Assembly: GCF_003367245.1 (NCBI RefSeq)
Contig: NZ_QRGR01000038.1
Coordinates: 1-56,067 of the forward strand
Direction of reading: 5' to 3'
Length of the DNA: 56,067 nucleotides
Origin: Pontibacter diazotrophicus
GTDB lineage: Bacteria; Bacteroidota; Bacteroidia; Cytophagales; Hymenobacteraceae
Each line of letters opens with the position of its first letter. The stretch's first letter is position 1. The notes under the pieces were generated by a model. That model ran no database searches. It had not been told where the DNA came from and worked only from the letters and a program-made list of their open reading frames with translations. The position numbers were made by a program, and so were the translations under genes. This document shows positions 17,125-26,163 of this stretch, in pieces.

Positions 17125-18021
17125 ATGAGCAAAATTCCGGATATACGTTTTATCATTAACCCTACTTCTGGTACAAAAAGTAAGGTGGATGTGGCCGCGC
17201 GCATTAAGCTGCACCTCAACCACCAGAAATACAGCCACGAGATTGTTTATACTGCTTATGCGGGCCATGCCCCTGACCTTGCCAGGGAGGCAGCAGAACA
17301 GGGCTGCAGCATTGTTGTAGCGGTGGGCGGAGACGGCACCGTGAACGAAGTGGCACGGGGACTGCTGAATACCGATACAGCCATGGCCATTCTTCCGAAA
17401 GGGTCAGGAAACGGATTGGCACGCCACCTGCTGGTGCCGATGGACCTGGAAGGTGCCTTGCGTGTGCTGAATGAGGGCCATATCAGCTCTATTGACAGTG
17501 GCAGTATAAATGGCCACCCATTTGTAACCACAGCGGGCATTGGCTTCGACGCCTACATCAGCTCTGTTTTTGCCGGTAATAAGAAGCGGGGCTTACAGAG
17601 TTATGTGGAGCTGGTGCTGAAGGAGGTGCGCACGTATAAGCACCTGCCTGTGAAAGCAAGCATCAACGGAAGTGTGCTGGACACGGATTGTTATGTGATG
17701 GCTTTTGCCAATGCAGCGCAATATGGTAACAACGCGTACATAGCCCCGGAAGCTGATATACAGGATGGCCTGCTGGACGTGTGCCTTGTGCGCAGGCTGG
17801 ATCTGATAAAGGCCCTGAACCTGAGCTACAGCATGCTCACAAACCAGCTGGCACACTCTGACAGTGCCGAATATTTTAAAACAAAACACGTACAGGTAGA
17901 AACAGAGGAGCCGATGATGTACCATGCGGATGGGGAATATATGGGCAAAACCGCTACATTCGATGTGCACATACAGCCCTTGTCGCTAAAAGTTGTAACG
18001 CCACAAATTAGCCAACGATGA
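17125..18021 (+). CDS. Diacylglycerol kinase family lipid kinase
   Basis: A 298-residue protein from ATG 17125; the open frame extends upstream but without conserved sequence. The catalytic domain shows the signature VVAVGGDGTVNEVARGL (about residues 68-84) and LPKGSGNGLARHL, as in DgkB/YegS lipid kinases that phosphorylate diacylglycerol or related lipids with ATP. The C-terminal beta-sandwich includes YHADGEYMG. A TATTTTTG at 17094-17101 may be its -7 box. The stop overlaps the SUI1 gene by 4 bases, so the two are co-translated. Confidence 0.9.
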   Translation: MSKIPDIRFIINPTSGTKSKVDVAARIKLHLNHQKYSHEIVYTAYAGHAPDLAREAAEQGCSIVVAVGGDGTVNEVARGLLNTDTAMAILPKGSGNGLARHLLVPMDLEGALRVLNEGHISSIDSGSINGHPFVTTAGIGFDAYISSVFAGNKKRGLQSYVELVLKEVRTYKHLPVKASINGSVLDTDCYVMAFANAAQYGNNAYIAPEADIQDGLLDVCLVRRLDLIKALNLSYSMLTNQLAHSDSAEYFKTKHVQVETEEPMMYHADGEYMGKTATFDVHIQPLSLKVVTPQISQR

Positions 18022-18365
18022 AGGATAAAAATAAGAAAGGCCGCCAGGGAATAGTTTACTCTACTAACTCGGATTTTAACTACGACTACGAACAGGAGAA
18101 TACAGCAGAAACGCTGCCTCCGCAGCAGCAGAACCTGAAGGTCATGCTGGATAAGAAGTTGCGGGGCGGCAAGCAGGTCACGTTGGTGGCCGGCTTTGTA
18201 GGAACTGATGAGGACCTGAAGGACCTGGGCAAAATGCTGAAAAGCAAATGCGGCGTAGGCGGCTCTGCCAAAGACGGTGAGATCCTTATCCAGGGCGACT
18301 TCCGCGATAAAGCTGTTCAGGTACTACAAGACGCAGGCTACAAAGTAAAAAAAGCAGGAGGCTGA
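18018..18365 (+). CDS. SUI1/eIF1-like translation factor (YciH family)
   Basis: A 115-residue protein. The last 75 residues are the SUI1 fold (LRGGKQVTLVAGFVGTDEDL, LKSKCGVGGSAKDGEILIQG), homologous to eukaryotic eIF1 and E. coli YciH, which influence start-codon fidelity. The N-terminal 40 residues are a polar linker. The ATG overlaps the lipid kinase stop (ATGA). It ends next to a large palindrome shared with the converging kdsB. Confidence 0.92.
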   Translation: MKDKNKKGRQGIVYSTNSDFNYDYEQENTAETLPPQQQNLKVMLDKKLRGGKQVTLVAGFVGTDEDLKDLGKMLKSKCGVGGSAKDGEILIQGDFRDKAVQVLQDAGYKVKKAGG

Positions 18366-18424
18366 ATTAAGAATTATGAATTAATGTAACTCACTAATCT
18401 TCAATTCATAATTCTTAATTCAGC
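18361..18424. repeat. 22-bp perfect inverted repeat between converging genes
   Basis: Arms at 18361-18382 and 18403-18424 are exact reverse complements, separated by 20 bases; they begin GCTGAATTAAG and end CTTAATTCAGC. The AT-rich motif (AATTCATAATTC) also appears alone at about 17038-17047, which suggests a dispersed repeat. It can act as a two-way terminator for SUI1 and kdsB. Confidence 0.75.
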
Positions 18425-18435
18425 ATTCATAATTC

Positions 18436-19170
18436 CTAAAAGTGCTGTTGCACTTTTAGGAGGTCTTCGGGAGTATCAATGCCGATGGTTTCAAAGGCGG
18501 TGAGGGCGGTGGTGATCCGGAAACCATGTTCCAGCCAGCGCAGTTGCTCCAGCGATTCAGCAAGTTCCAGGGCGGAAGGCGGTAGCTGCGTGATCTGCTC
18601 TAAGATATCAGCGCGGTAGCCATAGATGCCAATGTGCTTGTAGTACGTATGCTGTTGATGCCAGATGTCGTGGGGCACATTGCGGCAGTAGGGGATAGGC
18701 TGGCGGCTGAAGTATAGCGCTTCCCTGGCCTGGTTGATGACAACCTTGGGCGCGTTCACATTATGAAGTTCCTCCGGGGAGTCTATTTTTTTTACAAGCG
18801 TTGCCAGCTGTGTTTGTGGTTTTTGAAAACAGGAAGCGACAAGGTCTATCTGTTCCGGCTGGATAAAGGGTTCGTCTCCTTGTATGTTGATGATGTACTC
18901 GTAAGGGGCATCATGCAGTTGGTACGCTTCAAAGCAGCGGTCGGTGCCGCTCTGGTGATGGGCGGCCGTCATCACTGCCTTTCCGCCAAACCCTTCTACA
19001 TGCTCCAATATACGTTGGTCATCTGTTGCCACCAGCACTTCTGCTAACCCAGATTTCTGTGCCTGCTCATACACCCGCTGTATCATAGTCTTGCCTTTGA
19101 TGTCAGTCAGTGGTTTACCCGGAAAACGGGTACTGGCATAGCGTGCCGGAATGATGCCTAATACGTCCAT
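18436..19170 (-). CDS. kdsB: 3-deoxy-manno-octulosonate cytidylyltransferase
   Basis: A 244-residue enzyme that transfers CMP from CTP to Kdo, the activating step for the lipopolysaccharide inner core. Family motifs are clear: IIPARYASTRFPGKPL at the N-terminus (CTP binding), VATDD, HHQSGTDRC, NIQGDEPFI and the late HIGIYGYRAD and LEQLRWLE segments. Full length. It may be the last gene of a minus-strand run with nfeD and the small lipoprotein gene, with a gap of 120 bases. Confidence 0.96.
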   Translation of the reverse strand: MDVLGIIPARYASTRFPGKPLTDIKGKTMIQRVYEQAQKSGLAEVLVATDDQRILEHVEGFGGKAVMTAAHHQSGTDRCFEAYQLHDAPYEYIINIQGDEPFIQPEQIDLVASCFQKPQTQLATLVKKIDSPEELHNVNAPKVVINQAREALYFSRQPIPYCRNVPHDIWHQQHTYYKHIGIYGYRADILEQITQLPPSALELAESLEQLRWLEHGFRITTALTAFETIGIDTPEDLLKVQQHF

Positions 19171-19290
19171 TCTAGTTTCTTTTGTTGATTTCCTACTGCC
19201 TCAGCAGCTCTTCAAAGTTAAGGAAACACTTCGTTTTATAAGGATTTCTTATTGAGAAAAAGCCAGGTGAGGGGACATAAAAAGTGTAAC

Positions 19291-19638
19291 TCAAATCTGC
19301 CGTATCGACACAACTCTGATGGCATCCATCACCCTGGGTTGAGGCAACATGCCGCACTGGCGGTCGATTTGTTCCTGCAGCCTTACATACTCAAGCTGTA
19401 CCTGCGTGCTGTCGCTGCTTTTGAAATCGTCATCTATGGCCTCTTCATTGGCAGGCAAATATTTATCGCCGTCTATCACCACCTCAAAGCCACAGCCATC
19501 CGCAGCTATTTCACCTGTCCAGAGAAGCGTGGCTTGGGTTGTTTCGGTTTCCAGCCCGGGTTGGGGCTGCTGACATCCTGAAAGTAGCAGGGTGATAGCG
19601 GCAACAACACCAGCATAAGAGTTTAATCTGAATTTCAT
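19291..19638 (-). CDS. Small hypothetical lipoprotein
   Basis: A 115-residue protein with signal peptide and lipobox (LLLSGC, Cys near residue 22). The mature part contains WTGEIAADGCGFEVVIDGDKY, which looks like a small beta-domain found in Cytophagales lipoproteins, but I know no function. It starts 32 bases after the nfeD stop and is probably in the same operon. Confidence 0.65.
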   Translation of the reverse strand: MKFRLNSYAGVVAAITLLLSGCQQPQPGLETETTQATLLWTGEIAADGCGFEVVIDGDKYLPANEEAIDDDFKSSDSTQVQLEYVRLQEQIDRQCGMLPQPRVMDAIRVVSIRQI

Positions 19639-19670
19639 GTAGTAGGTCTTGAGTGGGGGGTGAGGGTAAA

Positions 19671-21026
19671 CTAGCTGACTTTCTTTACCCGAAGCGAGAA
19701 GGTACTATGGTCGATCACTTGTACCGCTTCCCCTTTTTCAATGAAACCATCCCGGGCCTGGGCGTCATACAGGGTATCGTCTATCATTACACGCCCTGTG
19801 GGAGTCATGTGGGTATGGGCGAAGCCTGTTTTGCCCACCAAATGCACCGCAGAATTAGAAGAACGGTAGCCTTCGTTGCTGTGAAAGCTGTTTTTGAGCA
19901 CCACCCGGTCCATGGCGGTGCTGCTGACAAGCCTGTTCCAGCTAAGCGCGATGAGCACGCCAGCGCCTATCATACCCAGCACCACAGAAATGAGGCTCTT
20001 CATCAGGTCTTCGGAGGGAACAAACGTGAAGTCGAAGTTATAGTTGTTCAGCATCATCAGCACCAGCGAACTTACGGTCAGCAGAATGCCACTGATGCCT
20101 GCCACGCCAAACCCTGGTATAACAAATACCTCCAGCATGATCAGGATAAGGCCTACCACGAACAACAGAATTTCCCAGTTTTCAGCTAAGCCGGTTAAGT
20201 AGTAGGGTACAAGGTAGAAGGTTCCCGCTATGATAGCGGCTATAAGAGGAAAGCCGATGCCGGGCGTCTGTAGCTCAAAATACAATCCGCCCACAATAAC
20301 CAACAGCAGGATACCACTGACGAATGGGTTCAGGAAAAAAGAGATAATGGCATCAGCAGTACCGGGTTCATAATAGGTGACTTCTGCATCCTGCAGGTTC
20401 AACAGCGCCAGCACGCCTTCCACATCATTGGCCACACCATCGCAGAAACCAAACTTCACAGCCTCTGTTGTACTTAATGTGAGCACCTGCCCTGCAGAGA
20501 GGGTGCTGTCTACGCTGGCATCCACCATGGCTTCTGCCAGGCGTGGGTTGCGCCCATTGGCATCGGCTGTAGCGCGCATAATAGAACGCATATAGCTTTG
20601 GTATTTGCCCGGAGCAGCCTCTCCGTCGGCGCCTACCACGGTGGCAGCCCCAATGCTTGACCCTGGCGACATGTAAATACTGTCGCAGGCAATAGAAATC
20701 AGGGCACCCGCTGAAGCGGCATTGTTATCGATGAAAACATATACAGGTTTGGGATAATGTAGGATGCGTTCTCTGATTTCATCGGCATCCTGCAGTGCGC
20801 CGCCAAAAGTGTCCAGCACCAGCAGCACATGGTCAGCGCCTGCTTCTGTTGCTTCATTAAAAGCCACTTCGGTGTAGCGGTTGGTGCGCGGGTCTATCTC
20901 CGCCTTCACTTCCATCACAAAAACCTTCGGTTTGGTGGTTTGAGCAAAAGTAAATAGTGGAAGCAGCAAAAGGCAGAGTAGCAGATACATGCTTGTAAAA
21001 TGCTTTTGCTTTGGATAGGTTTTCAT
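19671..21026 (-). CDS. NfeD-family membrane serine protease
   Basis: A 451-residue protein of the long NfeD type. After a signal peptide (YLLLCLLLLPLFTFAQ) comes a ClpP/S49-like protease domain (LLVLDTFGGALQDADEIRER, catalytic Ser in NNAASAGALISIACD, PGSSIGAA). Then follow four to five transmembrane helices (about 235-370) and a C-terminal NfeD OB-fold (VHLVGKTGFAHTHMTPTGRV). Members act in membrane quality control with stomatin-type partners, cleaving hydrophobic C-terminal segments. No stomatin gene lies next to it in this window. Confidence 0.9.
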   Translation of the reverse strand: MKTYPKQKHFTSMYLLLCLLLLPLFTFAQTTKPKVFVMEVKAEIDPRTNRYTEVAFNEATEAGADHVLLVLDTFGGALQDADEIRERILHYPKPVYVFIDNNAASAGALISIACDSIYMSPGSSIGAATVVGADGEAAPGKYQSYMRSIMRATADANGRNPRLAEAMVDASVDSTLSAGQVLTLSTTEAVKFGFCDGVANDVEGVLALLNLQDAEVTYYEPGTADAIISFFLNPFVSGILLLVIVGGLYFELQTPGIGFPLIAAIIAGTFYLVPYYLTGLAENWEILLFVVGLILIMLEVFVIPGFGVAGISGILLTVSSLVLMMLNNYNFDFTFVPSEDLMKSLISVVLGMIGAGVLIALSWNRLVSSTAMDRVVLKNSFHSNEGYRSSNSAVHLVGKTGFAHTHMTPTGRVMIDDTLYDAQARDGFIEKGEAVQVIDHSTFSLRVKKVS

Positions 21027-21121
21027 AAATTAGGGCTGTTGATGTCTGATACTGGATATAAGATACTAAAAATTAACGGCATATTCTTCCACTACAGTTT
21101 AAATACGATTTTGACGCCGCA

Positions 21122-21898
21122 GTGTGGCGCATCCGCCTCGATACTGCTGCAAATAGGCTGGCACTGGAGGTGCGGGATGCCGACCTGTTGCTGGCCTCCT
21201 TCTATACCTTAGATGTTTCCGCTTATACCTTAATGCCGCTGCCTTTGCCTCAGGCCCAGAGCTGGTGGCAGGGGCTGGAGGACGCGCAGGGAGGCTTTCT
21301 GTTCCTGCATGGCTACGGCGACCGTAAACTGGGCCAGCACAAGGGTATCAGGGCTATTGCGGCGGCATCCGGTAAAGTAGCATGGGAGGTGCCGGAACTG
21401 GCTTTCTATGGATTTGTGCCGGACGGGGTATTCGCTTATCCTGCGGCTACGCCGGAGGCACCTTTCGATGTGCTTCAGCTGGACACCGGGCAACCAGTCA
21501 GAACAGGAGTTCCCCAGCAGCAGGCGGCAGATGAGGTGGTGCACTTCGGCCATACCCGCTTCCGGAATGCTGTTTTCCCGGTGCTTTACCTGGCAGGGGA
21601 GGCCTATTTCGATGAGGTGAAAAATTTTCTGTCGACCCAACTCCATACAGCGGTTGTGTCAGGGTTGGAATATGCGGAAACGGATACGGCGCTGGTGGTA
21701 AGCTACTATGAACGCGCAGTTGATAACACGCTGAAGAATTATGTTGCCGTGTTTGATTTAGATGGAAGCTTATTACTAAAAGAGCAGCTCGCTGACGGAT
21801 TAAGTGGAATTGGTTCAGATACTTTTTTTATCTTTATGCACGATTTATACTTCATCCGGAATAAAACCAGTTTAGAAGTATATCGACTTTTAGCATAG
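21122..21898 (+). CDS. DUF4905 family protein
   Basis: About 258 residues, predicted cytoplasmic, propeller-like beta-rich sequence that resembles the Bacteroidota DUF4905 family (function unknown). The start is uncertain. GTG at 21122 opens inside what looks like a conserved stretch, because the frame continues upstream to 21077 (reading FKYDFDAAVWRIRLD) without an ATG, GTG or TTG. A rare start such as ATT at 21083 is possible. It lies divergent from nfeD and 14 bases before the LysM gene. Confidence 0.6.
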   Translation: MWRIRLDTAANRLALEVRDADLLLASFYTLDVSAYTLMPLPLPQAQSWWQGLEDAQGGFLFLHGYGDRKLGQHKGIRAIAAASGKVAWEVPELAFYGFVPDGVFAYPAATPEAPFDVLQLDTGQPVRTGVPQQQAADEVVHFGHTRFRNAVFPVLYLAGEAYFDEVKNFLSTQLHTAVVSGLEYAETDTALVVSYYERAVDNTLKNYVAVFDLDGSLLLKEQLADGLSGIGSDTFFIFMHDLYFIRNKTSLEVYRLLA

Positions 21899-21912
21899 TA
21901 ATTTTTTTAGCC

Positions 21913-22884
21913 ATGGTACGATCCTTTTTCATCACCCTCTTAGTAGCACCCGTGCTTTCTTTTTCTGCCAATGCCCTCGATGTGTCGGCTGTTCGCGACT
22001 CTATAGGAGTGGAGCGTAAAAATGGAAAGCTCTTTGTGCAGCACAAAGTAGAGCCGAAAGAAACCCTGTATGCCCTTTCCAGAAAGTACAGTGTGCCGGT
22101 TTCGCAGATAGTAGAGTCAAACCCAACGGTGGAGACGGCTATCCGGATCGGTGAAGTCGTTTTAATTCCACGTAAATCTTTCCCTTCTAATGCTGTGGCT
22201 TCGGCTGCCAAAGCGACGGCGGCTGCCCCTTCAGCGAGCAGCCGTACCTATACCGTAAGTGAGGCTGGTAATAAGCTACACACGGTAGAGCCGCGACAGA
22301 CACTTTACTCTATTTCTAAAATGCATGGGGTGGCTGTGGAAGATATCAGGCGCTGGAACAATCTCCCTGATAACAGTATCAGCATTGGAGCAAAGTTGAT
22401 TGTAGCGAAAGGCACTGCGCAGCCAACAAAGCAGCCGGTTTATATGCCTGAATCAGATGATGAGATGACGTCGGAACCAGCTGAGTCTGCCGCTGCTACA
22501 CCTGCCACAACTGCAGCCGTAACAACAGCTTCTACAACACCTGAGCCTGCCCCAGTGACAACTACAGCCGTTGCAGAGGAGGAGGAAGAAGCTGAAGAGA
22601 GTGCCTCCGGAGTAAAGAAGATAATGGAAAGCGGTATGGCTGAGATGATTGACCCAAAGGCCGACACGAATAAGTACCTTGCCCTGCACAAGACGGCCCC
22701 TGTAGGCACGATTATGCAGGTGAAGAATGCTATGAACGGGCAGGTGGTGTATGTGCGCGTAATAGGAAAACTGCCAGACACAGGAGCCAATGACAAAGTG
22801 ATTGTACGCATCTCTAAGAAGGCATACCAGAAGCTTGGCGCAATTGACTCAAAGTTCAGGGTGGATGTTTCTTACATGCCGTAG
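21913..22884 (+). CDS. Secreted protein with two LysM domains and a double-psi barrel-like C-terminus
   Basis: A 323-residue exported protein. A signal peptide (about 1-22) is followed by LysM 1 (HKVEPKETLYALSRKYSVPV) and LysM 2 (HTVEPRQTLYSISKMHGVAV), each about 45 residues. Then comes a low-complexity Ala/Thr/Glu linker (residues 175-235). The C-terminal domain (TAPVGTIMQVKNAMNGQVVY, VRVIGKLPDTGANDKVIVRI) resembles the RlpA double-psi barrel. LysM domains bind peptidoglycan, so it probably acts at the cell wall. Ends at a strong terminator. Confidence 0.88.
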   Translation: MVRSFFITLLVAPVLSFSANALDVSAVRDSIGVERKNGKLFVQHKVEPKETLYALSRKYSVPVSQIVESNPTVETAIRIGEVVLIPRKSFPSNAVASAAKATAAAPSASSRTYTVSEAGNKLHTVEPRQTLYSISKMHGVAVEDIRRWNNLPDNSISIGAKLIVAKGTAQPTKQPVYMPESDDEMTSEPAESAAATPATTAAVTTASTTPEPAPVTTTAVAEEEEEAEESASGVKKIMESGMAEMIDPKADTNKYLALHKTAPVGTIMQVKNAMNGQVVYVRVIGKLPDTGANDKVIVRISKKAYQKLGAIDSKFRVDVSYMP

Positions 22885-22906
22885 GCTCAGGTTTAAGAAC
22901 AGGCAG

Positions 22907-22960
22907 ATTGCAAAGAAAAGGGGCGGCACATTTATGTGTACCGCCCCTTTTCTTTGCAAT
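22907..22960. terminator. Terminator after the LysM gene
   Basis: 20-bp perfect stem (22907-22926 with 22941-22960) with A-rich left arm and T-rich right arm, 14-nt loop. Works for the plus-strand gene and possibly in both directions. Confidence 0.88.
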
Positions 22961-23014
22961 TACAGGTAACTGCAGGTGCAAATTTAAAATGCTGCTGCCT
23001 TTGACGCAAAAGCA

Positions 23015-23050
23015 AAAGACCACCAAAACATTCGTTTTGGTGGTCTTTGT
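23015..23050. terminator. Second terminator between converging genes
   Basis: 15-bp perfect stem AAAGACCACCAAAAC/GTTTTGGTGGTCTTT with a 4-nt loop ATTC. It sits before the 3' end of the converging DUF4168 gene and probably serves that gene. Confidence 0.85.
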
Positions 23051-23105
23051 ATATCAAAAGTGCTTGTCCAATGTCTTTTACTTACTCTGGGGCAAATAAA
23101 ACATT

Positions 23106-23612
23106 TTACTGCATCTGTTCTGCTAACTCATTTACTTTAGCCTGAACAGCCGGATTCTGCTGGTATGCAAGCATGATTCGCTCAAACTTGTCTACTGTCA
23201 ATCCTTCTTCTTCGATAGCTTGTTGCACTTCTTCCTGTACTTTAGGCTGCATTTCAACAATTTGCTGCGCCGCAGTATTAAAAGCAGCCATTTCTTCCGG
23301 CGTTGCCTCTATCTCTTCCAGTTTTTGTTGCTGATGAGCCTGAATCATTTCATTGAACTTATCAATACTCAAGTTTTCTTTCTCGATAACAGCCATCATT
23401 TCTTCCTGACTTTTCTGCTGAACTGTCATGGCCTTTGCACTCGCCTGAACAAAAGTTTTCAGTTCCTCGTCAGAGAAATCCTCTATTTGCTGTTGCTGAT
23501 TTTGGGGTTGAGGAGTTGCTGTTCCCTGAGCGGATGCCGCAGATCCAAAACACATAGATGCCATTACAAATGCAGTTGCAATAGTCCCTTTCACTTTCTT
23601 CGTCAATTCCAT
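23106..23612 (-). CDS. DUF4168 family exported protein
   Basis: A 168-residue protein with a signal peptide (AFVMASMCFGSAASAQG), a Gln-rich linker and a helical DUF4168-type body. Two related segments, IEKENLSIDKFNEMIQAHQQ and IEEEGLTVDKFERIMLAYQQ, show an internal duplication typical of this family. Function unknown; a periplasmic location is expected. Monocistronic between a hairpin pair and a 400-base AT-rich gap. Confidence 0.8.
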   Translation of the reverse strand: MELTKKVKGTIATAFVMASMCFGSAASAQGTATPQPQNQQQQIEDFSDEELKTFVQASAKAMTVQQKSQEEMMAVIEKENLSIDKFNEMIQAHQQQKLEEIEATPEEMAAFNTAAQQIVEMQPKVQEEVQQAIEEEGLTVDKFERIMLAYQQNPAVQAKVNELAEQMQ

Positions 23613-23970
23613 AAGATTTAAGGATTGGGTTAAAAATAAATTTTAGCAGGAGATAAACATTACTCCCTACTCATTAAAATAGGTTAAAAACAAAATTTAC
23701 GAAGCTTGAGTAAGTTTTGTTTATTTAACATGTCAGGCTCTAAGTGCCCAACTATGGTGCCAAAGTCTAATTATTGATGCATTTCTTCCTTTAAATCAGA
23801 ACTGATATAAGGTTTTACTTATATGATAGGAATATCATAGGTTTTCAGACATGTAAAAAATATATTTAATTTTTCTTCCCGATACATGTGTCACCCTCTG
23901 TCATTTATTGGCAGGAAGTATGACAGCAAATTACTGAACCTATGAAGCTGTATTAGGAAGAACAACAATA
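23613..23970. other. AT-rich intergenic gap
   Basis: No ORF or RNA gene that I can support. It should hold the promoter of the DUF4168 gene, but I could not fix a good -33/-7 pair. Confidence 0.4.
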
Positions 23971-24003
23971 AAAAAGGCGACTTCCTCTGAAGCCGCCTTT
24001 TTT
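23971..24003 (-). terminator. Terminator of the fabH operon
   Basis: Hairpin AAAAAGGCG-a-CTTC, loop CTCT, GAAG-c-CGCCTTTTT, which reads out as a T-run on the minus strand just after the fabH stop. Confidence 0.85.
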
Positions 24004-24024
24004 AAATTTTTCACGAAGCTGTTT

Positions 24025-25029
24025 TTAATCCTGCTTTGTATCGTAGGCCCATTTTAGGAAGATGGAACCCCAGGTAAAGCCGCCACCGAAGGCTGCTAAT
24101 ATAATATTATCACCTTTCTTCATCTGGCTCTCATACTCCCACAGGCAAAGCGGAATAGTGCCGCTGGTGGTGTTGCCGTATTTATGGATGTTTAGCATCA
24201 CTTTATCGTTGCTTAACCCCATACGGTTTGCAGTTGCCTCTATAATGCGCTTGTTAGCCTGGTGCGGTACCAGCCAGGCTACATCGTCGCCTGTCAGGTT
24301 ATTGCGCTCCATCACTTCTGCAGCTACATCTGCCATGCCTTTTACAGCAAATTTAAATACCTGCTGTCCCTCCTGATAAGCGTAGTGCTCACGTGCCTCT
24401 AGTGTCTCCTTTGTGGCTGGTCTGCGGCTGCCGCCTGCCTTCATGTGCAGGTATGGGGCGCCTGTGCCATCTGACTTCAGCACCTGGTCCTGCACACCAA
24501 GGCCTTCTGTGTTCGGCTCCAGCATAACGCAGCCTCCTCCGTCACCGAAGATGATGCACGTTGATCTGTCGGTATAGTCCACGATGGAAGACATTTTATC
24601 AGCCCCCACAATGACTACCTTTTTATACTGGCCGGATTCCACAAACTTGGAACCTGTGGCAAGGGCAAAAAGAAAGCCCGAGCAAGCTGCCTGCAGATCG
24701 TAGCCAAAGGCATTTACTGCGCCCACTTCTGCGGTAATGATGTTGGCTGTTGCCGGGAACACCATATCCGGGGTAGTGGTGGCGCAGATGAGCATGTCAA
24801 CTTCCTCTGGCCTGGTATTCGTTTTCCTGAGCAACTCTTTTACTGCTGGCACGGCGATTTTAGAGGTACCCATATTCTCACCTTTCAGAATCCGTCTTTC
24901 TTTGATGCCGGTGCGGGAGGTAATCCATTCATCGTTCGTCTCAACCAATGTCTCCAGCTCTTTGTTTGTGAGCACGTATTCAGGTACATAGCCACTCACG
25001 CCTGTTATGGCAGCAGTAATTTTACTCAT
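24025..25029 (-). CDS. fabH: Beta-ketoacyl-ACP synthase III
   Basis: A 334-residue condensing enzyme that joins acetyl-CoA (or a branched starter) to malonyl-ACP to begin fatty acid synthesis. The catalytic triad is visible: Cys in LQAACSGFLFAL (about residue 114), His in WLVPHQANKRI and Asn in HKYGNTTSGTIP. GDGGGCVML and the C-terminal FGGGFTWGS are also standard. It lies 142 bases after plsX in the classic yceD-rpmF-plsX-fabH order and precedes a terminator. Confidence 0.96.
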   Translation of the reverse strand: MSKITAAITGVSGYVPEYVLTNKELETLVETNDEWITSRTGIKERRILKGENMGTSKIAVPAVKELLRKTNTRPEEVDMLICATTTPDMVFPATANIITAEVGAVNAFGYDLQAACSGFLFALATGSKFVESGQYKKVVIVGADKMSSIVDYTDRSTCIIFGDGGGCVMLEPNTEGLGVQDQVLKSDGTGAPYLHMKAGGSRRPATKETLEAREHYAYQEGQQVFKFAVKGMADVAAEVMERNNLTGDDVAWLVPHQANKRIIEATANRMGLSNDKVMLNIHKYGNTTSGTIPLCLWEYESQMKKGDNIILAAFGGGFTWGSIFLKWAYDTKQD

Positions 25030-25171
25030 TATTTTATTTTCCTTTGGTGATGATGATTTCGGGAGGCAATTTAACTAAAAAAAATTGGCATAAACTGTCA
25101 GTCTCTCAAAAAGAACTACTGAAACAGATTATGCCAGCTTTATGATGTTAATCACGCGTTGCGGAGTGATT

Positions 25172-26113
25172 CTAACTGCTAAAGTTTTTCTTAAAACGCT
25201 CTGAGAGTTTTGATGCAGCCATCTTCTGAGCCTGCAGCACCATGTTGCACACAGCCCTTGGGCTTGATACGCCGTGGCCTATCACCGCATTGCCGTTGAT
25301 GCCCAGAATTGGACTGCCGCCCGCCGCTTCGTAGTTAAACTTCTCGAAGAAAGGGTCGGTCATGCCTTTTTCGTGCAGAATTTCGTAAAGCGACTCTGCC
25401 ATTTTCAGGATGATGTTGCCTGTATAGCCGTCGCACACAATTACATCCGCCTTATCATTAAAAAGGTCACGCCCTTCAATGTTACCGATAAAGTTGATGT
25501 CTTTGTTCACCTTCAGGCGCTGGTGCGCAGCCTGCGTGTTTACGGTGCCTTTGCCTTCCTCTTCGCCCAGGTTCATAAGACCAACCTTGGGGTTCTGGAT
25601 ATCCAGCACGTATTTGGCGTAGATAGAGCCAAGCTCCCCAAACTGCTCCAGCACTTCCGGCTTACAGTCCGCGTTGGCTCCTACATCCAGCATCACGCCA
25701 AAGCCACCGCTCAGTTTAGGCACAAAGCTCGCAATAGATGGCCTCAACACACCCTCAGTCGCTTTAACGCTGAACATAGCCCCCACCAGCATAGCTCCGG
25801 TATTACCGGCACTGCAGAAAGCATCAGCCTTCTGGGCCTTTAACAGGCCATACCCTATAGCTATACTGGACTCAGGCTTCTGTGTAAGTGCTTTGGTCGG
25901 GTGTTCACCCATTTCAATTACCTGGGGAGCATGCATCACAGAGATGTTGCTGCCTGTGTAACCGTTTTCTTTGAGCAGTGAATGAATGATGTCTTCCTTC
26001 CCAATGAGTAGGATAACTTCATCATTCTTAAGCTCATGGGCAGCCATTACTGCACCCTTCACAATAGCCTCAGGTGCAAAATCGCCGCCCATGGCGTCTA
26101 AAGCGATTCTCAT
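25172..26113 (-). CDS. plsX: Phosphate acyltransferase PlsX
   Basis: A 313-residue soluble enzyme that converts acyl-ACP to acyl-phosphate for the PlsY step of phospholipid synthesis. It opens with MRIALDAMGGDFAPEAIVKG and contains AFCSAGNTGAML, DVGANADCKPE, NIEGRDLF, VCDGYTGNIILK and GHGVSSPRAV, all family signatures. Third gene of the yceD-rpmF-plsX-fabH cluster, starting 50 bases after rpmF. Confidence 0.96.
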   Translation of the reverse strand: MRIALDAMGGDFAPEAIVKGAVMAAHELKNDEVILLIGKEDIIHSLLKENGYTGSNISVMHAPQVIEMGEHPTKALTQKPESSIAIGYGLLKAQKADAFCSAGNTGAMLVGAMFSVKATEGVLRPSIASFVPKLSGGFGVMLDVGANADCKPEVLEQFGELGSIYAKYVLDIQNPKVGLMNLGEEEGKGTVNTQAAHQRLKVNKDINFIGNIEGRDLFNDKADVIVCDGYTGNIILKMAESLYEILHEKGMTDPFFEKFNYEAAGGSPILGINGNAVIGHGVSSPRAVCNMVLQAQKMAASKLSERFKKNFSS

Positions 26114-26163
26114 TTACGGGGGTGTTTTGGATTATACAGAACTAAAACTGAAGCAGTTTAAAC

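Noticed and set aside
22480..22620. Low-complexity stretch as a CRISPR or repeat array.
   Set aside because: It is the Ala/Thr/Glu linker of the LysM protein with no regular period. No CRISPR array or cas gene was seen anywhere in the window.
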